A stretch of 64,000 nt of DNA from Merluccius polli. Lineage: Eukaryota; Chordata; Actinopteri; Gadiformes; Merlucciidae. Numbering within the stretch: the stretch's first letter is position 1; each line of letters opens with the position of its first letter. The DNA lies in the NCBI GenBank assembly GCA_030340625.1, contig JAOPHQ010002276.1:289001-353000 (forward strand), read 5' to 3'. This document shows, piece after piece, positions 11,540 through 22,936 of the stretch. The translations under genes and the position numbers were made by a program. Below the pieces are notes generated by a model, which was given only the letters and a program-made list of their open reading frames with translations, made no database searches and had not been told where the DNA came from.

Positions 11540-11695
11540 GCTCATTAATTTTCCATCCATGCATTCACTTATTCATTATCCATCCATGTATTCACTCATG
11601 TATTATCCATCCAACCACCCATCCATCCAACTATTTACGCATTAATTTACCATCCATCTAGTCACTTATTCATCACCCATCCATCCACCCATAAT
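11540..11695. repeat. Degenerate CCAT/ATTCACT tandem repeats
   Basis: Imperfect tetranucleotide-derived array of CATCCATCCA and TTCACTTATTC motifs. Confidence 0.75.
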
Positions 11696-12050
11696 GCATA
11701 TTAAAATGATATGGCTTCAAAAAGGCCCAGTATGGGACAGTGCTCTGTAAACCAGTGAGAAACAGCTTTTGTTTGCACACCCAATTGGAAAAGGGCACCG
11801 CTTTCCCTGTGTTGACACTGGGACATGGCTGCTGTTGAACATCAAAGCATTCTGGTCCCTGTTGTGCCATGTCAGCAGCTCATCTAGTCTGTTATCTAAA
11901 GTAAACTTCACACATACAAGGACACAATCAATATTCAGCTTACACCCATCTACAGCCATGTGTGTGTATACACATTTGTTACACGGTAAGCATACACATT
12001 GAAAACACACACACCCCCACACATACATATACTGTACATACGGTACACAC

Positions 12051-12082
12051 ATAAACACACACACACACACACACACACACAC
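12051..12082. repeat. (AC)n microsatellite
   Basis: AC tract within an AC-rich flank starting near 12005. Confidence 0.9.
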
Positions 12083-12301
12083 CAATAAATATACACAAAC
12101 ACATTCTTAAATCACACACATACAGTATGTTGGTGTGTGCGTGTGGTAAATCGGAAATCTCTCTATCTCTCCCTCTGTTGTCTTTTCTCAGCAGGCCTTC
12201 GGCCATAATCACATCTGTGTATTCTCTGCTCAAACAGACATGGAGATGGTCCTTGCTTCTCTAGCAGTAGGACTGTATGGACCCTCCAGTCTCCTGGGTA
12301 G

Positions 12302-12893
12302 TAAAGGTATGGTTATATTTTATATCTACTATATGACCAATAACTAGGGTCACACTAACCTCGGTGCCTGTCTGCAGACGAAGGACAGAGTCATGAGCTA
12401 TGAGCAGAGGCATGTAAGCATGGGGGCAGCTCCTCAGGATCGGAATGAGTGCGTTGTTGGTTACATGTGTGGAGTAGATAGTGAGGTCAGATGATGGCAA
12501 AAAACAGGCAGGATTGTCGCTGTACGTGTAAAGAATCTTTTAGATAATACCCGGAGGCGACAATCTGGCGCTGGAGCCAGACACCACAAGGACGAGGGGG
12601 GAAGACGTCAACAGCCAGCCCTTTATGACGTTTTCACTGGTTGTGTATATAACTTCCTGGGTCAGGGATAGTTGGTGCTCAGACTTCGTGAACTGACACA
12701 GACACACACTTTGTTGTTCGGTCAGGGAAACGTAGTCGGACCCAGATATATCTGTAAACTCTGCACATTATACTGGTGTTAACAATAAAACTGATTATTT
12801 CTTAAAGCTAAACAACTTCTTCTATCGCTTCATTAAAAGAACACGCGTGAGTAGGGGTTTCATTTTTTTACTTTGAAACTGCCTCTCACAACA
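12302..12893 (+). repeat. ERV1 5' LTR
   Basis: Starts TAAAGGTATGG and ends CTCTCACAACA. The related solo LTR at 47463-48039 begins TGAAGG, so the family start is probably TG and this subfamily carries TA in both LTRs. TATATAA near 12644 is a candidate TATA box and AATAAAAC near 12784 a candidate poly(A) signal. Confidence 0.92.
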
Positions 12894-12895
12894 AT

Positions 12896-12914
12896 TGGTG
12901 ACCTCGTACGTGAT
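12896..12914 (+). promoter_or_regulatory. ERV1 primer binding site, tRNA-Trp-like
   Basis: TGGTGACCTCGTACGTGAT, two bases after the LTR, matches the 3' end of vertebrate tRNA-Trp except for one substitution and one inserted base. ERV2 has the exact version (30096-30113). Confidence 0.7.
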
Positions 12915-13717
12915 GAAGACGAAGAAGTGACACAACGGACGAGAGGACTGAGTGACAGCGAAACGTGGCCACATAAAAAAGGTAAGCAGAAGCCTGTTAT
13001 AACAAAATTCTGCAATTGGGCATTGTCAAAACTGTTTTGAAGTCACTTGGGATACTCGTCCTAGACATAGTTTAAACCAGTATAGTGTGCAACATAGGGG
13101 ACCTGCCGTGTAAGTGCACGAGCAGGGACCACCCGAGGGTTGGAATCCTGTTGGGGAGGAAGAGCCCCACAAAGAGCCAGCGGTTTAAATTCCGCCCCGT
13201 CCTCGCCATAAGTATATAAATTGGTGGAGGAGAAAAGAGGGTCCATACGACCCCAAGGTAGCTGGTTCCTTTCAAGACCAGAAGAGGGAACTCTGAGAGG
13301 GTAGCCAGAGTAGCCCAAGGGTATCATTTCCCGTTGACCGTTGGAGTCGGTGCAAAACTCATGATTTAGGAATATTGTATTGTGTGGGTGGTTCCAGGGG
13401 TTAGACTTTTCGTGAGATTCTCATAAGTCTCGTCTAACGCCTGTTCTGTGGGGTATCAAAAAAACAAAACAAAACAAAAAATAATTTGAAAATATTTTCT
13501 GTGGGGAAAACGGGTGGTTGGATACGGGGAAAGTGTGTCTAAAAGTTTCTGCATGGAGCTTGGGTGAGACCGGACTGAAACATTTTCAGCCTAGAAGCTT
13601 GTCTCACTCGGCAATATTTCGTGCAGAGAGCAGACCGTGAGTCATTCACACCGACCCTGTATGTGTATCAAAATTTGTGTCGTTAAAGTGTGTACTGGTT
13701 AAGATAGTGGGTAAAAA
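12915..13717 (+). other. ERV1 untranslated leader
   Basis: Between primer site and the first long frame there is no coding signal. A 270-base frame on the minus strand is judged spurious. Confidence 0.5.
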
Positions 13718-14278
13718 ATGGACAGAGAATTCAACAGAGAGTGTGAAGAATATGGGGGGTGTCCTGAGGACACCATAGGAGAGCAATGGAAACAAATCAC
13801 ACTCCAATTGGTTAGTGGGTGTACACCGAATACACAGGGAAAGATAATGGAGGGTCACGAGGTGACCTGGATGTGGCACCTGGAGAAGGGACAGATACCT
13901 GGAGATGAGAAGCAGGGCAAATTGTTGCCCTATCTGGCGGAGGCCGAGAGGACTGTGTTAAGAGAGTTAGAAAGGCACAAGGCAGAAGAGGGAAAGCAAA
14001 GTTGGGGAACAAAGAAGAAGTGGAGAGCAGCACTAGAAGAGAAAGAGGAGAGGAGAGTGTCAGTGCGTACAGTAGCATTAGCATGTGTAGCATTAGAAGC
14101 TCAGAAGGACAAAAACAACAACGCAGGCGCCGGCGCTCCCGTAGCCATAACAACCCGCAAGAGCGACAGTAAGAGCCAGCTGTCTGACCCTGACCGAGCA
14201 GGGAGCAGGGAGAGGGCTGATATGTCACCATTTAAAGTAAAGAATAAAGTTATTAAAAAAATAATAAACATGGTTTAA
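13718..14278 (+). CDS. gag: ERV1 gag-position open frame, 186 aa
   Basis: This is the first long frame after the leader, starting at ATG in AAAAAATGGAC. The product is highly charged and hydrophilic, with a predicted helical middle rich in K, E and R (about residues 80-125) and a basic, serine-rich end. It has no zinc knuckle, no capsid signature and no membrane segment. Position and composition suggest an N-terminal Gag (matrix-like) remnant, cut off by a stop before any capsid. I see no convincing similarity to the ERV2 Gag N terminus, so the function is inferred from position only. Confidence 0.45.
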   Translation: MDREFNRECEEYGGCPEDTIGEQWKQITLQLVSGCTPNTQGKIMEGHEVTWMWHLEKGQIPGDEKQGKLLPYLAEAERTVLRELERHKAEEGKQSWGTKKKWRAALEEKEERRVSVRTVALACVALEAQKDKNNNAGAGAPVAITTRKSDSKSQLSDPDRAGSRERADMSPFKVKNKVIKKIINMV

Positions 14279-16500
14279 TAAAGTAAGAGTAAAAGTAATC
14301 AGAAATACATATTGCTTAAAAATAGAGTGTTAGTAAACTAGTACAGAAAATAAATATGTCGTTAACAGCAGCGGACATTTTGGGTAGGGTTTGTTATCTA
14401 CGTAAAAATTAGATCAATAAGATCTCTGAAAAATGTAAGAAAAGAATATCTAAAACAGGCATTAAAATTAGTATTAGTCATGTATCAAAGAGAGAGAGGG
14501 ACAGAGAGCAGAGAGAAAAGGAGGGGGCCTGGCCCTGAGAAGAGGACAATAAAGCAGGACAGCACTAGAGAAGTACTTAGATAAGGAGATCTAAAAAAAA
14601 AAAAGAGAGAGAGGGGCAATAAAGAGTTATGCACTTTCCAAAACACAAGGTTGCCTTACAAAACAAAGTGGTAAAGGGACAACCAGATCAGTATGTCCAG
14701 GGGGATAACAGACACAGAGGGGTTAGAATAAAAGCGTAATAAAGAAAGCGCTGTGATCATTAAAACATTTAAGGATATGTTGGGACATAGAAAGTGCACA
14801 TGTAGAGATCAATTATGTATTAATGTCTGTGATTTGTTTCTGTGTTTTCAGTTGATTTGGTTTCTCTGTGTATTTGTTTTATAAAAGGGTGTATAAAAGG
14901 GTTTTAGTGATTTGTGGGACAATTAGCAGACCAACAGCTCAGTTAAGTTGGGCACTATTCATTTAAATCAGAAGTTATCTCCTCTACCGCTCGTCCACAG
15001 AAGTCCAGGGGTCAACCAGCGCTGGGGACTCGGTCAAGAGTTCAGGGAATTCCCCCCTCACCAAACTGAGGTATAGTGGGACCCGCCCCAACGGGCTCTG
15101 CGGGAGTGCGGTAGTTATTACAATATAAAAAACTGATACGCAATGTTGCGTATGTAGCAATAAAATAAGTCCATCATTTGGTTGCTTAGAATACCTCCAT
15201 AGTGTGGTGTTGAAATAGTTAAAAGAAAGTTTGTTCTGGGTTGCCAGAGTCTACCGGGAGGTGTGGCCCCAAGGGGGGCAGAGTGGACTGTGTGGTATAA
15301 GTCCCGCCTCTGTTGTCATGGCGAGCCATATCTTGCTTTCCATGTGTTTTGTTGAAATAGATTGCAGGTTGTTTTTGTTTTAGTGGTTTGTGTTTTATTT
15401 GTTTAATTGACAAATTGTTTTGGTCAGACAAATGTTCTCTGAACATTCGCAATGACCTGCTGGTTAAATGGTTAAAGTGATAATTAAAAAGTACTTCAGC
15501 AATCTGCTGGAAAGGGATCTAATGCACAAGCTAGATTGTTTATTGACATTGGGAAGAATTGGGTTTACCTTGCAAACGCCAACACCTAATGCTGTTATGC
15601 TGTGTTGAAATTTTTTTATTTGTTAGCTTCGTCCACCACCGCGTCATAATTACAGCATCAACACCGCATGGTGTCTCCATTACGCATACACAGGACTGCA
15701 TGGATAGCTGTCTCTACTCCTCCACATCCACCTATCCTATGGGCTGAACATAAGAATTAGAAGGGATTTATCCCCACACATGGCATCCTGCAACAGGCCA
15801 GTAGGGAAGGCTGGTTAGCCTATGACGGGTAAGATCCCACCTTGAAACCTGGGGACAACCTAAGGCAGGCACAGTCACGATTACTTGGCCAAGTCGCACT
15901 GACTCACTTGATCATAGAGTGACGAGAAGATGAAACCATCCAAGGAGAAACCATTTGGGTTGAAAGGGGGAGGATAGGATAGATTCCAGACATGTCGGCT
16001 TAAGCAGTGAATATGTGGCAATAACTAGGACAGGTCATTTGTTTAAACTCTTAAGAGAAGGTATAAGGATTTGCGTTTTGTTTTTCGGTATAGTGCATGA
16101 TTTGGTAAAATTGGTAACAGCGTGGTTTAAAAGCGGTTGATGGTAAACCCATATAGTATCAAAATTTAGGTTTAGGATTTACGGGTTGCAATTTCCCTTT
16201 CTACTAGATTGGCTGTAGTTGAGGTTAAAGGGCATAGCACCTTAAAGGCAGAAGGTAATTATTTAGCTAACTTAAGTCTCAAACGAGGTGTTGGAAAATC
16301 ATAATCAGGCATTGATAGAGGTGCATGGCGTGGTGCGCATGGACATTTTGTTGCACCTACCTGGTTGTTACAAGGCTCATTAAAGATGCGCATGGTTTTG
16401 ACCATGGCGCAAGGGATGAAGGGAATCAGTAAACAAGGTTTAGAATCAGTAAACAAGGTTTAAAATCAGAAAACAAGATTGTTGGTCACCATACTTGCAA
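14279..16500 (+). other. ERV1 interior without recognisable genes
   Basis: This stretch should contain gag, protease and RT in an intact provirus, but frames are short and no RT or protease motif was found. AG-rich patches occur near 14480-14620. It is probably heavily mutated or replaced proviral sequence. Confidence 0.4.
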
Positions 16501-16529
16501 ACAATGATTGATAATTAGCTCTATGATTG

Positions 16530-17160
16530 TGAAGCATGTGCAGAAAACAACGAAAGAAAAACAATCCTACTTGGCAATAAACTTGATTCAAAGTCGAAAT
16601 TCAGGTCTTAGACTATGTTGATATGATCAAAAGTGTATAGGGTAAAAGGTACATGCTAGTAGTCAATGACAGATTCAGCAATTGGGTAGAAACAGCCCCA
16701 ATAAAAGATCAAAGTGTGACTATTTGTAATCAAGTTCTTATCTAGAAAAACCATGCCAAGGTGTGAAATTCAATTAGAAAATAGATCAGACAATAGATCA
16801 GCTTTCATTCGGAAAACTGTGAAAAGTGTGGTGCAGCAGTCACACATCAAACAGCGATTAGGTTATGTCTACCATCCTCAGTCTCAAGGCAAGGTCGAAA
16901 GGATGAATCAGACACTGAAGGGAAAGATTGGTGAAATATGTGCACACAGTAAACTCAGCTAGAAGCCCTTCCACTAGCTTTAATGTCAACAAGGAGTTTA
17001 GTGAACTCAAGCCATACTACGATCAACTAACGGCACTGGTTGCAGCCTTTTCCAAACAGGTGGCAGTAATCCAAGGAGGTGTAGAGCAGGCACCGGCCCC
17101 GAAAGACACCGAGTGGGTGTTGCTAAAGGTCATCAAGAGGAGGGGGTCAGAGCAAAGGTG
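16530..17160 (+). pseudogene. pol: ERV1 integrase remnant (zinc end and catalytic core)
   Basis: Broken frames give retroviral integrase in order. First is a zinc-end trace (C-E-A-C at about 16534-16545). Next is a first-aspartate segment (MLVVNDRFSNWVETAP, about 16654-16700). Then comes RSDNRSAFIRKTVKS, carrying the second aspartate (about 16788), and YHPQSQGKVERMNQTLK with the catalytic glutamate (about 16870-16920). WVLLKVIKR near 17115 resembles the start of the C-terminal barrel. Several stops and shifts separate the pieces, so no enzyme is made. Integrase would join viral DNA to the host chromosome. The style resembles fish ERV and gypsy-like integrases. Confidence 0.75.
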
Positions 17161-17251
17161 ACACCTGGTATCATTGGTCACTATGCGGAGCATCTGACCC
17201 ACCGGCAAGGACCCGGGGAGACGTAAAAGGGAGTGTAAGAGAGCAGCCTTA

Positions 17252-18141
17252 CTGTACGTTCACACCAAAAGCGTCTTGCGCTGCAAAGACGCCGGAAGTC
17301 ATTCACTTTCTATGGGCAAGAGCGTCCAAAGCGTCACAAGCGTCCAACGCTTCCAGCGTCAAAAGTTGAGCGTCCAGAGCGTCAAAAAAAAGTTGAAGAC
17401 AGTTTAACTTTATGCAAATGACTATGACGCGTTTCAGCGGCAAAAACTGACAGCCAATCTGAATGTAGACGCTCTCCGCTTGGGTGGGTCCCGGGGAACA
17501 CCGGCACTTTGGTTCCTACTGTACTTTGTTGGTTCCTACTGTAAAATGTCGACGGAAAAGATAATCGCGGCTGTGGCGGGGCACTCGGTGTTGTACGATC
17601 CAAGTCTTTTTTATTTCAGAGACAATACCGTAATAGTCAGCTTAAATATCATTTTTACAAACACACGCACGAAGCGGGCCGCCCATTAACGGCATGGACC
17701 AAGCGGTTCTGGACCAGGTAGGAGACATTGGACACTTAATCGTATTTACCGTATAACTGCACACAACTTTATTTAAAAGCAATCAAATGTAAAACATGTG
17801 TGTTTGTATTGTGGTGTCCGGTGCGGCTCCTCCTGCGGAGCGGTTCATGTTAATAGCGGAGTCCGGGAGGGTTCACCTTCACGGCGTAGTTACGAGGGAT
17901 GTGCGACTATCGTTTATCAAACAAGCAAAACCGTCTCTGCAATATATGGCCAAAGTGTGTGGAGTTCACTCTTTGATATGGCTGTCTAAAAGCATACGGC
18001 TCCTTTAAATGCGTCTGCATAATTTAATGGTACGTCATTGAGCGTCTTGAGCGTCAAAAGCGAACAAAAATATTTGCAGCGAATCTTTTTGAGCGTCAAA
18101 GCGTCTTTGCAGCGCAAGACGCTTTTGGTGTGAACGTACAG
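17252..18141. mobile_element. PIF/Harbinger MITE inserted in ERV1
   Basis: Perfect 41-bp inverted repeats start CTGTACGTTCACACCAAAAG. They are flanked by the 3-bp duplication TTA (17249-17251, 18142-18144), the Harbinger hallmark. The subterminal regions repeat GCGTC/GACGC motifs many times. The interior retains the start of a MADF-type frame. It sits inside ERV1, so it is younger than that ERV lineage's interior. Confidence 0.9.
17546..17689 (+). pseudogene. Harbinger MADF (Myb/SANT-like) protein fragment
   Basis: From ATG at 17546 the frame begins MSTEKIIAAVAGHSVLYDP, then SLFYFRD. This is the N terminus of a MADF domain (E-K-L-I-x-x-V-x-x-H-P-V-L-Y-D pattern), the DNA-binding accessory protein that PIF/Harbinger elements encode beside the transposase. 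The homology stops after about 26 residues, and the remaining residues up to the stop look unrelated. An internal deletion has therefore removed the rest of the gene and the transposase. The fragment explains where the MITE came from: an autonomous Harbinger by internal deletion. I am fairly sure of the family but it rests on a short match. Confidence 0.6.
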
Positions 18142-18289
18142 TTAGACTGACAGGAAGAAGAGTGATACATTTTTACTTTATTAGCTTTGCTAACACACGA
18201 GTGTAGAGTCAGAGGCTATTCAGCGTATTTACATTTACATTTTTCGTATATAATCATTTTATCTTGGTAGTAGTATAATCATAAATAAT

Positions 18290-18570
18290 GATGTGCCGCC
18301 CAGAAAACAAGATGGGGTGGCTTGGTGTAGTTGTATGTTTTGCTTTGATTGTTATAGCCCCTACAGTTGTGTGGAAACAATTCCATGAAAGAGGATCTGC
18401 CATGATCAGAGCTAGAGAAACACCCACCAAGGGGGGGTGGAGCCAGGTGACCAGTTGTACCTGAGGTGTGAAGGACCATACAAGGTCACCAATGCGACAC
18501 CAACCATCACCAAGGTGGAAGGGAGTTCCACCTGGTACCACCTCAACCACTGCACCAAAGCCGCTTAACC
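18290..18570 (+). pseudogene. ERV1 hydrophobic segment and integrase C-terminal barrel remnant
   Basis: ATG codons near 18288 open a frame with a hydrophobic stretch (WLGVVVCFALIVIAPTVV), resembling a signal or membrane segment. After a G-run frameshift near 18430 the text continues with PGDQLYLR, CEGPYKVTNATPTITKVEG and STWYHLNHCTKA. That second part aligns with the ERV2 integrase tail (GDYLYVK, TGPYKVLLATPFSV, EWHHLTHTRKA), with about ten residues missing. It is therefore integrase C-terminal material. A barrel-like start also occurs upstream of the MITE (about 17115), so this region may be recombinant. It is non-functional. Confidence 0.5.
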
Positions 18571-19348
18571 AAAGACGAGGGAGGACCACAAGGAGGAGCT
18601 GGGTGCAGGTGTACCCAGCATAAACCAACCATCCCAGGCACAGACCCAGCCCAGCCAGGGGCAGCAGCCTCATGACAAGCGGAGGCTGCGACAACAACCA
18701 TCCAGATGGCAAGTGGACCCACCAGGGTCTAACCTGGTCTTGAGGAGGCTCACATGTGACCGTGCTAGTAACCTCTCCATGTGAGCCTGACCCTGAATCT
18801 ACGGCCTTGGACGAGTGCAGGGCCTGACGATGGCGACCACGAACAGAAACAACAATGAATGCCCAAAACCCCCCACATGCTTGCAGCCCACCAATACATG
18901 AAGATCATTTCAATCATTCGAGATACATCCTCGCCCGGAAGGAGTTTTTAAGTTTAAATTGGTTGATTTATATTGTGTGATTTTTAATTTGATATGCATG
19001 AATTGAAGGGTTCAACACTTAGAAAGTATTTCACATTTGGTAATCTTTTTATCCTAACATACTTAACAGGTTGAGTCTCATATGATTCTCCAGGGAGAGG
19101 GGAACATTATACTAAATTGGTCGTTTTTTGGGACTTTGGGAGTCCCAAAGGGGGGATATTTGGGAGAAGTTTACATTAAATTTACCCTTACATTTAATGA
19201 TTAAACATAATTATGGTCTTGCCATTATGCTATAAATCTAATAAGTGTGGAGAAACACAGAGAACCACAAATTTAATATTTTTAAGGAGTACAATTTTTT
19301 CCAAATTTTCATATGTGGTCTCAGTTTAGATGAGACCAAGAGAAGGAT
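18571..19348 (+). other. ERV1 3' interior, no recognisable env
   Basis: No glycoprotein motif (furin site, CX6CC, membrane anchor) was found. It ends with a possible polypurine tract near 19147 that lies about 200 bases upstream of the LTR, farther than usual. Confidence 0.4.
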
Positions 19349-19940
19349 TAAAGGTATGGTTATATTTTATATCTACCATATGACCAATAACTAGGGTCAC
19401 ACTAACCTCGGTGCCTGTCTGCAGACGAAGGACAGAGTCATGAGCTATGAGCAGAGGCATGTAAGCATGGGGGCAGCTCCTCAGGATCGGAATGAGTGCG
19501 TTGTTGGTTACATGTGTGGAGTAGATAGTGAGGTCAGATGATGGCGAAAAACAGGCAGGATTGTCGCTGTACGTGTAAAGAATCTTTTAGATAATACCCG
19601 GAGGCGACAATCTGGCGCTGGAGCCAGACACCACAAGGACGAGGGGGGAAGACGTCAACAGCCAGCCCTTTATGACGTTTTCACTGGTTGTGTATATAAC
19701 TTCCTGGGTCAGGGATAGTTGGTGCTCAGACTTCGTGAACTGACACAGACACACACTTTGTTGTTCGGTCAGGGAAACGTAGTCGGACCCAGATATATCT
19801 GTAAACTCTGCACATTATACTGGTGTTAACAATAAAACTGATTATTTCTTAAAGCTAAACAACTTCTTCTATCGCTTCATTAAAAGAACACGCGTGAGTA
19901 GGGGTTTCATTTTTTTACTTTGAAACTGCCTCTCACAACA
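19349..19940 (+). repeat. ERV1 3' LTR
   Basis: Same length as the 5' LTR (592 bp) and about 99.7% identical by eye. It is followed by the GTAG duplication. Confidence 0.93.
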
Positions 19941-20429
19941 GTAGAGTAACACTCTCTTATCAGGAACTACAGCTGTCCATCTCTGTTGTATGTGGGTGTT
20001 TCTGTGTCAGTGTGATTTAACAATACGAGTGAATACAGGTATTTCCTACTTTTTGTTGTGACTTATTTGAGCGCATGCGAGAGACAACCTGAGGGCATTG
20101 GCCTTGTGATGCCGGAGGCCGGGATTGAAACTTGACCAGCAGTCATTCCTATCACATCACAATTCAACCATGACTGCATAGTTAAGGAGCCCATAATCAG
20201 ACTTAGGATCTCTCTGGTACACAGTCAAGTTCTGATTGAGAGATGCAAGGACGACAACTTACTTATTCAGCAACCGTGGTTACACACACGGAAAATAGAG
20301 AATGACCGAATGATACATAAGATCAAGAGTAACAATGGAACTACATTGACAAAACCCAAAGACAGGAATGATAACAATATACAGTATTATACACATAAAA
20401 AAACACAGCAGAATCTTCAATTATGAATG

Positions 20430-21188
20430 AATTTCCATAGCCATAGAACCACTTGCCTAGAGCAGGGGTTCCCAAACTTTTCCATGCCAAGGCCCCCCAA
20501 ACAGCATTAGCTTCTGGCCGGGGACCCCCAAACCCACCGACAATGCTACAAAATATGTAAATAAACATCAACTTTTAGAATGTATTTTCTTACTTTTATT
20601 TACTATTCAATAATTATTACATTTGTTTAGCATAAGAAAATGTTATTAACGAACATCTTGTCAGCATATACAGAATACAGAATATACGGTATATTCTCAA
20701 TTTTTGCAGCAGAGTCCTCCACAGCAGGGCTGTTGGTCTTCTCCTTCGGTCTATTTGTTGTCAAAAACCTGTCCATTTTGCGCTAGCTTGAGGAGCAGAG
20801 CAGCTTGATAACAACGGCCAGGTCTACACAGATTATGACGTCGTCATGCCGAACTTGCAGCTGAACTTGAGAATCCGACGATTACAGCAGTTTACGTGTT
20901 GTACGGTTCAGGACAAATTATTTATTTTTTTATTATTTTATTATTGATTTTATTTTTGTTATTATTATTTTTATTTTTTTATATTAAAAAAAAAACTTTT
21001 ATTTTTCTCATCTTCCCTCCAATTTTCTGAGGCCCCCCTAGCGCCCCCTGGCGGCCCCCACTTTGAAAACCACTGGCCTAGAGCATTCGATTAGACCCCC
21101 ACATCTATGGCTATGACACAAAAGAAACAACAAACAAAATATCATTGTATGCAGATGATATTCTTCTGTATAACAAGTAAAGGCCTAC
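20430..21188 (+). mobile_element. L1-type LINE, left part (RT palm), carrying a hAT MITE
   Basis: The frame ISIAIEPLA (20431), then SIRLDPHIYG and NKISLYADDILLYN (to 21173), is the palm of an L1-clade reverse transcriptase with the catalytic YADD at 21148-21159. It is interrupted at 20463-21083 by a hAT MITE and cut at 21188 by the BEL element, whose 5-bp duplication CCTAC reappears at 44632. The continuation of this same RT is at 44637 onward. The upstream limit is uncertain; the LINE appears 5'-truncated near 20430. Confidence 0.8.
20463..21075. mobile_element. hAT (Charlie-like) MITE
   Basis: Ends CAGGGGTTCCCAAACTTTT and AAGT/CTTTGAAAACCACTG. The exact 8-bp duplication GCCTAGAG lies at 20455-20462 and 21076-21083. 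The interior is AT-rich with no transposase. Removing it rejoins the L1 frame across GCCTAGAG. Confidence 0.9.
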
Positions 21189-22152
21189 TGTTCCGTGTTC
21201 TCCCCACGGAAAGGGCAACCCAGTGCACAAAAGGATATTACTCGGTATTCCACATTTGTTTTGTTTATTTTTTGTTCACAAAGGGAATCAGTCAGTCAGG
21301 TAATAAACCTGAAAAGAATGAGGAATGCAGTGTATACTACAAACACAGCCCATCAATCTTTAACCTCAATAGCCCAATTAGCAACAATAAATAACATTAA
21401 CCCATATCCCATTATAAATATCAACATATTTATCAAATATTATACATTCATCAAAATACAAATATATAATAAATCATTTCATCATTGAATGTACGCTTCA
21501 CAAGTCAAATATTAAGCACCATATCAAATTCAATCAAGAAGCCAAAAAGTGCATTCGTTTTGTATAGGCTAAGCAGGAAACTACAGCTAGACTACAGCTC
21601 CCAAAATGCCCCGCGGCAAACTAGGAAGTACACCAGCCCGCGATTCATTCAAACATTTATAAAGCTAAAGAAAATAGAAACAAACGGACACGGATGGTAC
21701 AATGCAATAATAGAAGTCTAAATGTCAGCTTTATGTCCCACGGGCTTGCCACCACATCAACGTTTAACTTTGGAGCATAGCGTTGTCTATCAATTGACCG
21801 AACTGCTTAAAGGGGCATTCCACCGGTGGAGACATGAATATGTATTGAAAGTGGATCATATATGTAGTCAAATAGTGGCATCAATTTTAAATGTGGTGCT
21901 TTTTTGACCGAGATAAGGCAGAAAATGACTTTTTAGCGATTGTGGATTGCGGACCACAATCCCCATAGTGCATTGCAATGCTCAGCTCCGCAGGCCACTC
22001 CCACTGTTGAACTAATTGGTTGAACTGATTGGTTGAACTCCGCCCATAAATCTATAAACCAAGGATCTAGAGTTGAGTGCCACTCTACGCTACCACCGCC
22101 TAGTAAAGAGTTATTTGAGTGAATTACTCCGAGTCCTCGTTTTCTTTTCGAA

Positions 22153-22936
22153 ATGGTGTGCACTTGCATCGTACCGGGATGTTCAGCCAGGACAAGGAAA
22201 ATACACGGAGTAAGTTTTCATGGATTACCCAAAGAGTTGGAGTTATGCAAAAAGTGGCTGGCTATCAATAGCCCGAAGACTTCGAACCCAACCCCTTGGG
22301 AGCGAAGAGACCCGCGCTTCTGAAAACCGCAATTCCGGCGATATTTACCTTGCCAGATGATGACGATGAAGAGCCAGGAACGTCTGGAACTAGCAGTGCT
22401 GGCAGTGCTAGCTGCGCTAAACGCATTTGCCTGGAGGTAAGGCTCTTTCTGACTCGACTCTATTAGCAGCAGTGGTGGTTTTAGGCACGGGCGAAGCGGC
22501 AGCCGCCCGGAGTTGTTGATCGTCAACAACTCCGCCAGCCCGTAATCGCGCCCCAACCCCCCCCGTCAACAACTCAGCTAGCGGCTACTGAGAACACATC
22601 TCATATGATTTGGCTGTTTACAAAGTAAATATCTTGTATGTTTTGGTCGCTTGTTGTTGTAATGTGTCTGCCTCGCTAACTCTACTCGTCAGCAATGAGG
22701 AAGCAAAGTTAGCAATGTAACGTTAGACACTTAGCTAGGTTCTACACGTTTGCTATTAGCGATGTAAATCCACCATGTTTTACTGTGTTAGTCTGACGTA
22801 ATTCAAATGTTTTAAAATTATTGAACGTATGACATTTCAGACTCCAACAACGACGTCTGCTGCAGCTTTGTTGTCATCAGAAGAGGTGCAACGTCATCAT
22901 TCAAGAGCCGCTTCTGAGATGTCAGCTCTACAATAA
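22153..22936 (+). pseudogene. THAP-domain protein fragment, two exons
   Basis: Exon 1 (22153-22436) begins MVCTCIVPGCSARTRK, then VSFHGLPKELELCKKWL. This is the first half of a THAP zinc finger (C-x4-C here, with SFH-x-x-P and KKW), a DNA-binding domain found in P and Kolobok transposases. A frameshift with loss of the C-x2-H half occurs before 22320. After the shift the text resumes as LLKTAIPAIF and an acidic linker, up to the donor GAG/GTAAGG at 22436. Exon 2 (22841-22936) follows TTTCAG and reads TPTTTSAAALLSSEE to a stop. No catalytic region follows. A 25-bp hairpin (22509-22533) lies in the intron. Confidence 0.65.

Larger units (their letters stand above)
12302..19940 (+). mobile_element. 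ERV1: decayed endogenous retrovirus with young LTRs
   Basis: 592-bp direct LTRs at 12302-12893 and 19349-19940 are flanked by the 4-bp duplication GTAG (12298-12301, 19941-19944). A tRNA-Trp-like primer site follows the 5' LTR. The interior holds a 186-codon open frame in the gag position, integrase remnants, a Harbinger MITE and a G-rich purine tract (AAAGGGGGGATA) near 19147. Protease, RT and env cannot be recognised. The LTRs differ at only about two sites by eye (12330 versus 19377, and GGCAAAA versus GGCGAAA), so insertion is recent although the interior is old. Confidence 0.9.

Noticed and set aside
13061..13327. 88-codon minus-strand frame in the ERV1 leader
   Set aside because: It is antisense to the leader and has no recognisable domain.
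21485..21721. 78-codon frame conserved in both BEL LTRs
   Set aside because: It runs opposite to the element's coding strand, and conservation is explained by LTR duplication.
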